A stretch of DNA of 64,000 bases from Sialis fuliginosa (lineage: Eukaryota > Arthropoda > Insecta > Megaloptera > Sialidae): NCBI GenBank assembly GCA_961205875.1, contig OY540813.1, forward strand, positions 34,815,001 through 34,879,000. Direction: 5' to 3'. How positions within the stretch are numbered: the first letter of the stretch is position 1; each line of letters opens with the position of its first letter. Below, in pieces: positions 11,029-22,877 of this stretch. Position numbers and translations under genes: made by a program. The notes under the pieces are model-generated. The model searched no databases and had not been told where the DNA came from. It was given only the letters and a program-made list of their open reading frames with translations.

Positions 11029-11598
11029 TAATTAATCAACCCACTATCAAAAAATAAACATTATTTAGAACTTGCTTATTTACCCGTAATTAAGAAATAT
11101 AAAAGATAAATCTTTGTAAGGGAATATTTTACAACAAACGTTGTAGACCCATATTATAAGAAATTTAATTCTCTACAAAAAATATTCTATAAAATTTTCA
11201 CGTAACATGTGTCGTTCTTGAGAAATAAATATTTTCAGATGTCACCCCTCCCCCTTACACACGATTTTGATGACTTTGAAATGGGACCGTCCTCAAACCA
11301 GACCCAATAATTCGACCAAGTTTCAATAATATCGGTTCAGTGGTTCATGAGTTATGCGTGTGACAAGGATTCAGGGGACAGACGGACGGACGGACGGACA
11401 GACAGACAAACAGACACGGAACGAAAAGTGTTTGTCTTGACGTGAAACGGACAGATAAATTTAAAATTTTGAAATCAGAGAACATTTTTTTTGTCTCATT
11501 ATAAAACTATCACAAACCTTCTCGTATCTTCGATATTGCGAGGAAGCAAAAATGAATTTTGTTGTAAATAAACAAAATTTATATTTACTACGCTACTG
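11029..11598. mobile_element. Probable hAT-type element carrying family D copy 3
   Basis: CAGTGGCGTATAATTA at the left and TACTACGCTACTG at the right look like the two ends of the CAGTGGCGTA group. Almost all of the interior is a family D copy. No 8-bp duplication could be matched, so the pairing of the ends is an inference. Confidence 0.4.
11107..11547 (-). mobile_element. Family D element, copy 3 (truncated)
   Basis: Reverse orientation; it ends GCGAGGAAGC followed by AAAAA. It includes the GGACGGACGGACAGACAGAC-rich stretch at 11380-11410 and the conserved region around ATCGGTTCAGTGGTTCATGA. The CAGATG end is missing. Confidence 0.7.
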
Positions 11599-12062
11599 GT
11601 TTTCATACATTTTTTCATTGCTTACCCCTATGTGTTTTATAATATGTGTCCAACATGATATTTCTGAATGATTGCCGTACCATCTTGTACCATAAAAAAT
11701 AAATTGATCTATGACAAATACACGAACAGTATTGGAAGTAAAATCAATTTATAATTTCTAAATTTAATATTATTTGAATCTGATTCATACGTTCCACAAA
11801 TATACATATATACCTATTTACTGTGTCATTATTTAAATACATACTTATTTAGCGGATATGAATCTAAATTGAATATCATAACAAAATTTGAATTTAAATA
11901 TTACTATGTCTGCAGTATAATTTAAACAATAGATATAAATAAACATAATCGGGTTATTTACTTTAAACACGACAGAATATGATAAAAAATAACTTCTATT
12001 AAACACGTTTGGTCCAAAAGTTCAAATATTTGCTACTCAAATTGAAAAAAATCAGTCTTTAA

Positions 12063-12225
12063 GATTCCGAAGTATGTACTACGTGGATTGTTTAGAGTCT
12101 TTAGAGCCACAGGTGCATTTTTGAGTTAGAAAATAATATAAAAATTCTTTTAATTGAGATCTACATTTTGATATGAAAATAAAAATAAAAAATTCTATGA
12201 CGCCCCTCCCTATTTCCACTCTGAC
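12063..12225 (+). mobile_element. Fragment of family P
   Basis: GATTCCGAAGTATGTACTACGTG, a variable stretch, then CTATGACGCCCCTCCCT match the start of the longest copy at 61575-62330. This is a short, truncated remnant with no coding content. Confidence 0.55.
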
Positions 12226-12377
12226 TGATGTTTTATCAAACATGGCGGATTGCTGAATTTTGCGTTTTTAACAAAAATCATATTAATCTCGCTTTTAATA
12301 TAAAAATAAATACATTTTTTAGAATCTTTTTAACCTATTTCATTATTTAAAATCATAATTTCAGTGATACTTTGTTA

Positions 12378-12883
12378 GGCGGCTATTACACTATCAAATA
12401 AATATGTCAAAGATTTTTGACAAAGATTTGATCATATTTCTTTGATAAAATATGAGATTTTGTTCTATTACACTACATAAAATATTTGATAATATTTTCT
12501 CAATATTATCTAGGGATATTTTCTTCTTTTTTGGTGCCTATTGAATATCAGTGGGTGGATGTTCGTCAATTGACGCGATCTAGGTTTGAATTTACAACCA
12601 TGTATTGTGGTTTTTATAATCAATAAGAAGATTATCATATAATACTGGATTTTGTTGATATTCATATATTAATAATTATGTAACTGTAATTGTCAGTGAT
12701 AACTTGGTAGTCGCCATTTTGTTCATGACGTCAAAAAACTTTGATCAAATATAAGAGACTGTCATTAACTATGATCATAGAAATATTATGAAGGTAAATA
12801 TTATAAAAGTTGACTTATTACACTGTCATATTTCTTTGATCAAAGAAATTTTATCATATTTCTTTGATAGTGTAATAGCCGCC
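12378..12883. mobile_element. PIF/Harbinger-like MITE R1, 506 bp
   Basis: The TIRs GGCGGCTATTACACTATCAA and TTGATAGTGTAATAGCCGCC-type ends are flanked by TTA on both sides (12375-12377 and 12884-12886). A 3-bp TWA duplication is the PIF/Harbinger signature. ATCAAAGAAAT and ATATTTCTTTGAT motifs recur near both ends. The copy at 30886-33200 is the same family. No transposase is encoded. Confidence 0.85.
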
Positions 12884-13019
12884 TTACATGGTTGCAAAAT
12901 ACCAATAAAGTTTGATCAACAACAAATACGAGCTTGGAACACATGCATACAATACTAAAGTATAAACGGAAATAAAATAATAGACTGTACGAAGAAGATT
13001 CATGAAATTCCACGAGACG

Positions 13020-13320
13020 TAATAGATTCAAAGAATCGAACGTCCGCCCTTCTTGTGTTCGTTGTTAGAACTCTCACACACACTTATATATGTACATAGC
13101 GGATACGTGCTGGATCGTAAAGCTTATTCGCTTCTACGATCGATGGAATCAGATAAAACCGATGACATATCCGAACAGGTAAAATAACTATTGTTCGGGA
13201 TACGTTTCAATGCTCACCGATAGATGGAGTGATGTCTCCAGATAGAATCCGGACGCAAATGAACGGGCCATGTCGATGCCTGTCATAAGAGATATTCAGA
13301 TTAAATACTTACCTATAACG
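13020..13320. other. GC-richer island with clustered splice-like signals
   Basis: About 300 bp of clearly higher GC than its surroundings. On the minus strand TATGACAG at 13280-13287 precedes an open block at 13218-13279 reading MARSFASGFYLETSLHLS from an internal ATG, followed by GTGAGC. A second donor-like GTAAGT lies at 13307-13312. On the plus strand an ATG at 13143 opens a short frame up to CAG/GTAAAA. It could be a promoter with first exon, an alternative exon, or a non-coding RNA. No protein family is recognised. Confidence 0.3.
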
Positions 13321-13861
13321 TTCATTTAAATCTTTAATCTAATTGTATCAAAAATGATATATAGTACTCAGTTATTGTTTCATTTTTAATGCATGTTTAA
13401 AATACATATATTTTATCTGTCTTTGAATATTTTTGTACATTGTGAAAGCTTTTAAATTATTTTATTTTCTTGATAAAAATCAAAAACATTTTATGATAAC
13501 TCCTTATGTTAGTTAAAAACTTTACTGGATTATAGACATGACGGTTTGTTTATTTGAGTAACTATTAATTATGTATATGGTACTTGCGGGTAATAAGGCT
13601 AAACTCAACGTCTCACTGTCTGTCCGTTTGTGCCCTTATCACTCGAGAACCACTTATCCGATTTACGTGTTTTTTTTTTAATTCATAGGTACGTTCTCTG
13701 GACAGGTTATAGGCTATATTTTGTTACGTTAGGTAACATAACAACTAAGCAGTGACGATAATAGTAAATCAAGTCGGAAAAAAGTTTGCCGCTGGCGCGC
13801 AATTTTGCAATACGCTGCCTAAACCGTTCAATATTGAACAAAATAATGTATTAAAGAATTG
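13321..13861. other. AT-rich spacer with a repeat-like scrap
   Basis: CACTGTCTGTCCGTTTGTGC (about 13614-13633) and the following ATCACTCGAGAACCACTT resemble the CTGTCTGTCC blocks of family D and other insect repeats. Too short and diverged to assign. Confidence 0.35.
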
Positions 13862-14441
13862 TGTACAATAAAAGTCCGCGACACCATATATCTAACTTTT
13901 ATATTTAAGCCACATTGACTGCTTTTATGTTACAAAGAAAATTTAAAATATTTGGGTTTTGTTTACGTGGACTTATGACCTGCAAAACATTAATCCTTAT
14001 CGAAATAAATTATTTCATCGTCATAAGTACTTAATGTAGATATAATTTGCCCTTTACAATATCCAATTTAGTCGTATAGTTTAGAAAATATCGAAATATA
14101 CATACGGGAACATATTATTCGCGCGATGGCGACTCGTGTCGCGGCATGCGGCAAGGAGAAAGCGTGCCAACTAGACGCAGGGCCGAGGGAAGAGGCCGGT
14201 GTTCTTTTGATTGTCAATTGTTTATTTTGTTTTCAATAATTAACTTTTAAATTTAAATAGAAAAAAAATCATTTTTAATTTTTGTTCTGATTCGTTTTTG
14301 TTCGGTAGGTAATTTAAGTGTTGTTTGGTTTTTATTACAATAATAACTAATCATGTTTGTACTTAATTCAACTATATATTTTTTAAATCCTAAACAATAA
14401 TTCCGTAGTCCACACGAGCGAAGCCGCGCGGGCCCAGCTAG
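13862..14441 (+). mobile_element. Helitron-like element, copy 2
   Basis: This copy is inverted relative to 5915-6435 and ends AGCCGCGCGGGCCCAGCTAG followed by T, with an upstream GC-rich hairpin. The shared block around AGTCCGCGACACCATATATC marks the other side. There is no Rep/helicase coding sequence. The region around 14140-14200 is GC-richer and differs from copy 1. Confidence 0.65.
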
Positions 14442-14887
14442 TTAAATATATAATTAAAACAAATAAATTCCAAAAATGCAAACACTAATCATGTACCTAA
14501 TTATGTATCCAAAGTGCATTTCTAAAAAGTTTACCTATTTTCTCAGAAACCATGCGCGCTGTTTTTAATTATATATTAACTGTCTGATATTTTTAACCTT
14601 AATTTATGTTAATTAATGCATTTAATTATTAAATTAAACGCTATAGGAATATACAACGTGTAATGTGTATATTTGTACAGCTGAATAATGCAACCATAGC
14701 TTCTGTTTGCTGAAAAACATGAACAATTGTACTTGGAAAAAAAATATAGCCATATGCTTATGTTAGCACTACTAACATGTTTGTACTAAACATGTCAAAA
14801 TTTCAATAAAAATTATAACGTCTTTTTATATTTACAAAGTTCTTGTTTATATTAAATATTAGCAAATTAGACTGTACAATGTTATAC
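14442..14887. other. AT-rich sequence without recognised content
   Basis: Nothing supported by the sequence was found here. Confidence 0.45.
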
Positions 14888-15640
14888 AGGGTGGCCCAAC
14901 GAAAACGAAACGACCGCGATTTTGGTCAGTTAAAATATAATTTTGTAGAAACGCTCGAACGCGTCAATTTTGCTTTCAAAATAAAAAAAATAAAATTTTT
15001 GCAAGAATCTTTTCAACCGTCTGTGCTATGAGCACAACCTTTAAAATTTTAAATAGCATGATAGGGCAAGTGATACCTCATTTGAAAGGTTTTTTCATTC
15101 TTAACAAGGTGTTTTTTGTTTTTTTCAAATCTGTTTAGTTTTAGTCAAGTTATTTACATTTTTAATTCCATGAATGCATTTATTTTCTGATCAACAAAAC
15201 AAACATTTAGAACTAAAATTCAAAACAGAGTAGGCTTATTTTCTTATCAGATAATTCACAAAAATTTACTAACATCCAAAACTTTAATTAATTCAATAAA
15301 TGTTCAAATTGAGCTCCGCTAGCTTTCATACAAAATACAAGTTATGGTCAAAATTATTTCTCACTTGTTGAAACGTTTGGGGGGGGGGGGGGGGGGGGGA
15401 GTTGGCAACATTCCTCGATAATAAACCTACTTTGTTTTGAATTTTAGTTGTAAATTGTTGTTTTGTTGATCAGAAAATAAATGCATTCATTGAACTACAA
15501 ATGTAAATAACTTCACTAAAATTAAACAGATTTGAAAAAAACAAAAAGTACCTTGTTTAGAATTAAAAAACCTTTCAAATGAGGTATTATGTATGTATGC
15601 TATTTAAAATTCCCGTGGGACAGTACAAAATACATATAAT
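14888..15640. mobile_element. Foldback element with about 165-bp arms
   Basis: The left arm (about 15040-15240) and right arm (about 15419-15622) are reverse complements with moderate divergence, sharing ATACCTCATTTGAAAGGTTT, GCATTTATTTTCTGATCAAC and ACTAAAATTCAAAACA. The spacer has a 21-G run (15379-15399). A terminus-like ACAGGGTGGCCCAACG at 14887 may be the true left end. A 62-codon frame at 14843-15031 spans it and shows no known domain. Confidence 0.7.
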
Positions 15641-16210
15641 TCGAAAGTCTATATGATAACTACAAAAATCTGATTTCTCAGGAGAGCGATTTAAAAATTT
15701 GAAATATCTCTGTTTTGTTCAAATATTTATTATTATTAAATTAGCGTTTATTTTCATAAACAAACAAAACCTTCCAATTTATATCAATAATACACCGGTA
15801 AAGTCATAGAATTTAACATCTTTATTTTTTTTTTCAAAAACACACAAAACAGTGAACGGAAAAAAGTACTCACTGACAGCCCGATCAATTACAAAAAGCT
15901 ATGCACGTGCGTTGAAAATACGGGGTGCTACTTGTAAGGGTTCACTAGCTGTGGTTGGAAGTACATTATCTGAACTATGACCAAGAGAGGAAATTGTGGT
16001 TTGTCACCAAAAGAGCTACCGGTGGTACAGTAATGTACAAAATAATCAATCACTCTATAAACAGGGACGTTTTAGTAAAATAGAAGAAAAAAATACTTTT
16101 TATAAGTAATAACTAGAATATTCGGTCTCTATCAATGTTTCAATGATGAATAGTTTAAAATGATGTAGTTTAATACTTTCTTATAACTACAATAAAATTA
16201 TAAATAAAAT
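15641..16210. other. AT-rich spacer
   Basis: A slightly GC-richer patch at 15880-16040 has no frame or splice structure I would defend. Otherwise nothing is recognised. Confidence 0.4.
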
Positions 16211-16705
16211 AAGGCACCAGTTATGACCGCTATAAGAGCATGTTGTTTTTTTGGATTAATGGGCTTGTTTTTTTAGTAATTCTCATGAACTCATGCTACT
16301 AATAAAACAAGTAACTCTTTATTAAATCAATTTAATTACCAAATTCCGCAAATATAGTTTGTTTTTTAAATTATAGCCTTTTATTTTGTTCATGTTTTTT
16401 CTCCAGTAATGGCAAAGGTAAAACCAGTAATGAGCACACAGTGATGGACATTTTCTAATGATTACAAAATAATAAGTACTACGACACAAAAGATATAAAA
16501 AAAATAATCGTCAAATTTGAAACAATGTAAAGCAGTTGCTATGATAATATAATAGTAATTAATAATGTCCACCATTTTGACACCTATTTGCCGATTGTCA
16601 TCAAATCACGCTGTAATATAGATTAATATTCAGAAATGGTAGTAATAAATTAATTAAAAATTTGCCATTACTGGGTTCCTTGCCAAGACTGGTGCCACTA
16701 CCTTA
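16211..16705 (+). mobile_element. Family A copy 3
   Basis: It runs from AAGGCACCAGTTATGACC to CAAGACTGGTGCCACTACCT. Interior motifs GTTTTTTAGTAATTCTCATG and CAGTAATGGCAAAGG match other copies in order. Full length, non-coding. Confidence 0.78.
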
Positions 16706-17851
16706 GTAGTATTTGTATAAAAATGTACATATTTATTATGAAAAAAAAAATCTTTTAAAAATAATTTACCTTTTAAAACCAACTAAAATCAGAAAATGAA
16801 ATTCGGTTAGACTCTTTTCGTATAATTAAAAATTATATTTTTTAGTTGAGTTTAAAGTCCATACTAGAAGAGTTAGAAAAATGAGTGACATATAAGATAT
16901 CATATAGTCTTAGCTATGGAAATGAAATATTTCGGTTGTAACTGAACTTTTGCTGGCATTGTATATTATTGGAAAAACCGTTTAAAGCCAGTTCTGACTT
17001 TACCGGTTATTTATCCAGACAGGACAATTTATTAACTATATAAACGATCAAACAAATATATGTACCTCTGCATGCAAACCTAGTACCTAGGTATATAATT
17101 TCCAGTCGATTATTTCGTAGAATATTTAAAAAATAACTATACTTATTTTTTCGAACTAACATTACTTTATTTCAATTACTTCATATCTATGTAACGTAAA
17201 AAGATTGTCACTAGCCAATTTTTTTATATTCATGATTTTGTAAGTTTACACTCTAATTTTGCGATAAAAGGGAAATTTTATTTAGAATTGCCCATTGCCT
17301 ATGTATGTAATTTTAGCTAATGTTCTGAAATAATGTAAACATGTATTATAAACGTAATTTGTATCATGGTATTACAACAAACGAACTGCATATAATAAAA
17401 TTCGAATTTCAAAAAGGGGGTGCTTGCATGTTTAGAACATCCCCTTTGATTTTTTTTAATATCTCCCAAAGGGTTAATGCACAAACCACGGGATTTCCTG
17501 CCCAAACGAATTGTATAAAATAAAATTCAAATTTCAAAAAGGAAGTGTCACATACATAGGTACACCTTAAAAAACATTACATATATAGGTAGTAGGTACA
17601 CAGGTACACATGCATAATATGATCTGGAAGATTAAAAAATATTGATCGATTTAAAAAATAAATAAACATTCTTTCCAAGTCAAAAGTTGCTGACCTCTGA
17701 AACAGATATAACAATTGATTGATCTGACATTACATTGTCAAAAGATAAGAAATCATAAGAAAAACAAAACAAGTATTTAAAATGGTGGTCAAATTATAAA
17801 TAAAACAAGTATACATAATACAATATAGGTACCAATTTACGTAGGTGGACA
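16706..17851. other. 1.1 kb of AT-rich sequence with one short duplicated motif
   Basis: AAAATTCGAATTTCAAAAAG at 17397 recurs as AAAATTCAAATTTCAAAAAG at about 17522. Overlapping frames on both strands (17317-17523) arise from this stretch and lack recognisable features. Confidence 0.4.
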
Positions 17852-17856
17852 ATTGA

Positions 17857-18129
17857 CAGGGTGTCCACTGGTTTTTGAAAATAAAATTCCCAGACCTTTC
17901 TCTGACTTTTCCCTGAACACAGATTCAAAATTCCCTGACTCGTGGGCAAGAATAATTTTTTTTTTTTGGTCATAACTTGAAAACTTTACACTTCAATTCA
18001 ATGATCTTTTTTCCTTGACTTTCTAAAAAAAATTAATAAATTCCCTGACTTTTCAGATTTTTAAATAAATTCCCAGACTTTCCCTGACCACTTTAGGCTT
18101 CCCTGACTTTCCAGAAAGTGGACACCCTG
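17857..18129. mobile_element. CAGGGTGTCC-family element F1 with a 5-bp duplication
   Basis: The TIRs are CAGGGTGTCCACTGG and CAGAAAGTGGACACCCTG. The flanks share only ATTGA (17852-17856 and 18130-18134); F2 has a 5-bp duplication too. TIR sequence is hAT-like, but the duplication is shorter than the usual 8 bp. The interior is built from repeats of a TTCCCTGACTTT motif. Confidence 0.85.
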
Positions 18130-18134
18130 ATTGA

Positions 18135-18713
18135 ACACAGGTACTTACATTACATAATAATATTCAGTATTTTACAAAGAAAAATTGAAAATAATTGTAA
18201 CCACCCCTGTACATAGGGAATGGGAAGCGATAAATAGAAGAACATGCTATAATTTATTGTTGATATCAATAGATAACATAGTGCAGACACGCAAGTAACT
18301 GCTGGAGACATCTTTGCGGCTGATAGACTACAAATCATTCATTTCTTCTTAAATGTAATAATAAATTACAAAAATCAAAGGATATTTTCACCCTTAAATT
18401 TTCGGTTTGCTTTTAAAATATTTTGTGTATTATTATTATTATTATTTATATAATTTCTACATTTTGTCATTTCTCACTGAAAATATATTTCCAAAATTTG
18501 TATATCTGTCTATGTCTGGAGTTTTTCACTTTCTATGTTTATTTAAAATTTCTAGCCTATCGAGTTTACTAGATATTTTGCTATGGCATAGAAGGACAGA
18601 CGGACGGACGCCAGAGTGAGTTCTGGTCTTAGACCTACGAAGCACTAAACATGATTTGTAATAATAGTTGAAAATATAATAAAAACTCATTACCTTACTT
18701 ATACAAATAAAAT
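18135..18713. other. AT-rich spacer with a TTA microsatellite
   Basis: A (TTA)n run lies at about 18428-18448. ACAGACGGACGGACGCCAGA near 18596 resembles the tail motif of several insect repeats. Nothing else is recognised. Confidence 0.4.
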
Positions 18714-18714
18714 A

Positions 18715-19280
18715 AAGGCACCAGTTATGGCCGCTATAAGAGCAAGTTTTTTTGTTTTTTTTTATTAATGGGCTTGTTTTTTGAAATTATCATGAACTCA
18801 TATTACTAATAAAACAAGTAACTATTATTTAATCAATTTAATTACCAAAGTCCGTAAATATAGCTTATTTTTTAAATTATAACTTTTTATTTTGTTCATG
18901 TTTTCTTCAGTAATGGTAAAGGTAAAACCAGTAATGAGCACGCAGTGATGGACACTTGTTAATGATTACAAAATGATAAGTACTACGACACAAAATATAT
19001 AAAAGAAAGAATCGTCAAATTTGAAACAATGTAAAGCAGTTGCTATGATAATATAATAATTAATAAATAAATTATAATAATAATTAGTTTAAATGTCCAC
19101 AATTTTGACACCTATTAGCCGATTATCATCAAATCACGCTGTAAGACAGTTAAATGTATATAGATTAATATTCAGAAATGGTAGTAATCAAATATCAACA
19201 CATATTTGTAATTGAGTACATTTAATTGAGAATTTGCCATTACTGGGGTCCTTGATTGCCAAGACTGGTGCTAGTGGCTT
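18715..19280 (+). mobile_element. Family A copy 4
   Basis: It begins AAGGCACCAGTTATGGCCGC and ends CAAGACTGGTGCTAGTGGCT. Full-length relative to the family and slightly longer (566 bp). Non-coding. Confidence 0.78.
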
Positions 19281-19596
19281 ATGTCGTTTTACAATATATC
19301 ATATTTGTATGTAATGCGCCATTTAATATAAATAATAACTGTTTAGTTATGTTGATATGGTTGCCACTTAATAATGTGAGAAATTTTTAATTTCTGCTTT
19401 ATACATGTATTGTAATGTAAAAATATCCCACGTCAAATATATGTATATTTCATATTTAATACCCGTTAAACGATTGTTTGGTTGTTTTATAATTTATTAA
19501 TCAATGAATCAAATTAACAATAAAATTACTTGTTACAAATAAATAGCATACAAAAATGTTTTATATATGTTATTAAAAATTACATACATGTACGTA

Positions 19597-20434
19597 AGGT
19601 ACTGGCACCAGTCTTGGAACATACCCCAGCGTCGGACACTTATTTAATTAAATGTATTAAATTAGAAATATTTGTTAATTTTTGATTACACACTGCCATG
19701 AACGCCGGCAGAATTTCTTTCAGGGGGGTGCATGTAAATATATAAAATTAAATTAAATATAAAATAATACAAAAAATAATAATTTTGTAATAATAAACTT
19801 ATATTGCCTTTAGCATAAAAAAGTCTTCAATTTTTATTTTTTCTTATCTGACTGATTTATCTGACTGATTAAAATTTATAAAATTACAGAGTAAGCTTGA
19901 CGCGACCAAAAAAAAAAAAATGTCCTCACTTTTATATTTTATAAAATTTGTTTGTTTTTTTTTGTTTTTTTTTGCCAGGGGGGTGCAAGTACACCTCCTT
20001 GCATCCCTCTCCCGGCGCCCATGCACACTGCCATTACTGAATCATATTCTATAGATATTTAACTGTAAAACAGTTTAATTTGATGACAATCATGGGTGTC
20101 AAAATGGTGGACATTTAAAATAATTATTCGTGTAATCTATTTACTAATTATTATATTATCATATGGCAAATTTTACGATTCTTTATTTTATAATTTTTAA
20201 TAAAAAAATCCATTACTGGTTTTACTTTATCCATTACTGGAGAAAAAAATACACAAAATAAAAGGTTATACTTAAAAAAAACTATATTTGCAGACTTTGG
20301 TAATTAAATAAATTTAATAAAGAGGCGCTTGTTTTATTGGTAATACGAGTTCATGGAATTACAAAAAACAAGCCCATTAATCCAAAAAACAGTATACCTT
20401 GCTCTTAAAGCGTCCAAGACTGGTGCCATTACCT
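19597..20434 (-). mobile_element. Family A copy 5, split by a hAT
   Basis: The ends AAGGTACTGGCACCAGTCTT and CAAGACTGGTGCCATTACCT delimit the copy. Its interior is interrupted at the conserved TTGATTAC site by the hAT at 19697-20023, so the hAT is younger. Confidence 0.78.
19697..20023. mobile_element. hAT-type element B1, 327 bp
   Basis: The ends CATGAACGCCGGCAG and CTCCCGGCGCCCATG are flanked by an exact 8-bp duplication CACACTGC (19689-19696 and 20024-20031). Both arms carry GGGGGGTGCA-type blocks. A nearly identical element with its own duplication is at 20781-21095, about 0.76 kb away. A 60-codon minus frame overlaps it and is not meaningful. Confidence 0.92.
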
Positions 20435-20780
20435 AAGTTATATATTTTAATAATTTAGTTCAACGTAAAACTCACAGTAAGTACCTACCTACTGAAACAT
20501 TTTGTTAAATATGATCAATATTTCTGAAATGATACAACTATAACTAAGGTATAGTTTTACAGTATTTGTACTGGAAAACGGTAAGAGCTTCTCAAAATAG
20601 AAAAACCGCCTAATAAATTTGCATAAACCATGTTCATTCAACTGACTAAGTAACATCAGTATTTATTAGTTTGAATTCATTATATATTACAGCTGATTTT
20701 ATATCTTTGATAGTTCTTGGTTTTATAAATTTTGTTTAAATATGTGTCTGTACATGTACTGTATATATAATGTATGTACA

Positions 20781-21095
20781 CATGGGCGCCGGCAGAATTT
20801 CTTTTAGGGGGGTGCAAATATATACGAAAAAAAAAATTTGATGGAAGTTAATATGAGAAAAAAAAAGGTCTTCAGTTTTCATATATATGTATACAATTTG
20901 AAACTGACACGATTAAAAAAAAAAAAAAAGGTCCTCAGTTTTATATTTTCACATTTATAACTTATTATATGTTTTCCAATTTGCCAGGGGGGTGCAAATG
21001 TATTAAATTTTAAAATAACAATTGTATTTCTTAATTATTTCATTTGCCAGGGGGGTGCAAGTGCACCTCCTTGCACCCCCCTCCCGGCGCCCATG
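20781..21095. mobile_element. hAT-type element B2, 315 bp
   Basis: CATGGGCGCCGGCAG and CTCCCGGCGCCCATG are flanked by exact TATGTACA duplications (20773-20780 and 21096-21103). A block TTGCCAGGGGGGTGCAA is tandemly repeated near the right end (about 20981 and 21044). No coding content. Confidence 0.92.
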
Positions 21096-21103
21096 TATGT
21101 ACA

Positions 21104-21521
21104 TATATGTTACATACATAACATAATATATACTCGTATATAAGTGATATTGCACATATATATTAATTACATTCAATTTGTTCATTCTGCTAAAAATTAT
21201 AGATCCAAAAAGTCACATAATAAGAAATAATGCCTTACATTTAAACTTATTTTTTTATAAATAAAAAGTAGCTATACAGTGATACAGGTAGTCTTCGACT
21301 TACTGTGTTTGTCTCTTTCATACATGCACATATTATAATACATAAGTCATAAATGAAACAAACAATTGCGGGGGGGGGGGGGGTCAATTTTTGTTAAAAA
21401 TTTTTATGTAAATACTATATGTTTCTTATTTGTTCAGGTAATAGTTCGATGCTTCAAGTTTATGATAAAAAGTTTATTTTTATCGTTTTTAAATTTTTGC
21501 TTTATACAAAAAAATTAAAAT
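21104..21521. other. AT-rich spacer with a 14-G run
   Basis: The G run lies at 21370-21383. Nothing else is recognised. Confidence 0.4.
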
Positions 21522-21526
21522 ATATC

Positions 21527-21894
21527 CAGGGTGTCCACTGGTTTTTTGAAATAAAATTCTCTGACTTTTCCCTGACTTTCCCTGACTACAGATTTAAAAT
21601 TTCCTGACTTGGGAAGGCCCCGGAGCAAGAATGTACAAAAATAAAATGTGAAGACCTTTTTTTGTCATAACTTGAAAATTTTACACTTGTTCTTACTTTC
21701 AATTCAATTACCTTTTTCTTTTTTTTGTTCGTCAACTTAAATTTATACACTTTTTTCCCTGGCTTTCTAAAACAAATTAATAAATTCCCTGACTTTTCAG
21801 AATTTTAAATAAATTCCCTGACTTTCCCTGACCACTTTAGGCTTCCCTAACTTTTCCTTGACTTTACCTAACATTCCAGAAAGTGGACACCCTG
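21527..21894. mobile_element. CAGGGTGTCC-family element F2 with a 5-bp duplication
   Basis: Same TIRs as F1. The flanking duplication is ATATC (21522-21526 and 21895-21899), confirming a 5-bp target. TTCCCTGACTTT-like units occur at least six times inside. No transposase. Confidence 0.87.
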
Positions 21895-21899
21895 ATATC

Positions 21900-22353
21900 G
21901 TAGTATCTTACGGATAATAAGGCCCACCAAATTTAAGATGGGACTTTTTATTATTTATTACAATTTATGATCACATATTTTGTACTAGATTGGTATGTCA
22001 TTCTTTTATTTACTAAAAGTTCTATAAAAACATCATCTACAACGAAGAAATAACGTGGTCTGGCGAGAGTTTAGCAGCTGCTATGGATGCAGCATCAGCA
22101 CGTTATGGATAAAAAATAAATGTTAAAATAAAATTATTAACTGTTTATTTATTAGCTGTAATTAAGCAAACATTACGCCAAATGTTGATTAAAACATAGT
22201 TCCCATACAAAATAACATTATAATTATCTGAAAATATTTAATTTAGTTAAGTGGCCTTATTATTCCACCATAGTTTAAGTCGAAGAATAACCTGTAGTTG
22301 CTTTTATAAAATGACAAAAGTGAATTGATCATCAGATAAAGCTAACAAAGTAA
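21900..22353. other. AT-rich spacer with a slightly GC-richer patch
   Basis: The block around 22030-22110 (GAAATAACGTGGTCTGGCG and following) is more balanced in composition, but it has no splice-bounded frame I can support. Confidence 0.35.
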
Positions 22354-22361
22354 CATATCAT

Positions 22362-22869
22362 TAGAGATTGGAAAAATAGTTGTTATTTTAAATGAAAAAG
22401 TTACTATATAGTTGATTTTTTTCTGTAAAATAGTTGGCAAATAGTTTTTTTTAAATCAAAATAGTTGTGAAATAGTTACAAATTTTTTTACAATAATACA
22501 TTTTTTTTCGATTTAATCAATAATAAGTGAAATCTGAAATCTTTGAGGAAAACATGTTGTGGTCGATTCTAGATAGATTTTAGAAGCTAAAAAAAAAAGG
22601 AAAAACAAATAAATATGTAAAAACACAACAAATATCTATAAAAATATCTGTATAATAGACAAAATGTATTTCTAAAAATATATAAAACTACAAAATTTTG
22701 AACGTTGGATAAAAAAAGGCAAATAGTTGAAAAGGTAAAATAGTTGCAAATAGTTGATTTCAAATTGGGTTCAATCAAACCAGTTTTCTGAAATCGATGG
22801 AGATATGTAATAAAAATTACAATAGTAACATTTTTCGCAATAGTTGAAAAACTATTTTTCTAAGCTCTA
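22362..22869. mobile_element. hAT-type element K1, 508 bp
   Basis: The TIRs TAGAGATTGGAAAAATAGTT and AACTATTTTTCTAAGCTCTA are flanked by an exact 8-bp duplication CATATCAT (22354-22361 and 22870-22877). TAGAG is a permitted hAT terminus. AAATAGTTG units are iterated through the body. A second, older copy is at 34848-35127. Confidence 0.92.
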
Positions 22870-22877
22870 CATATCAT

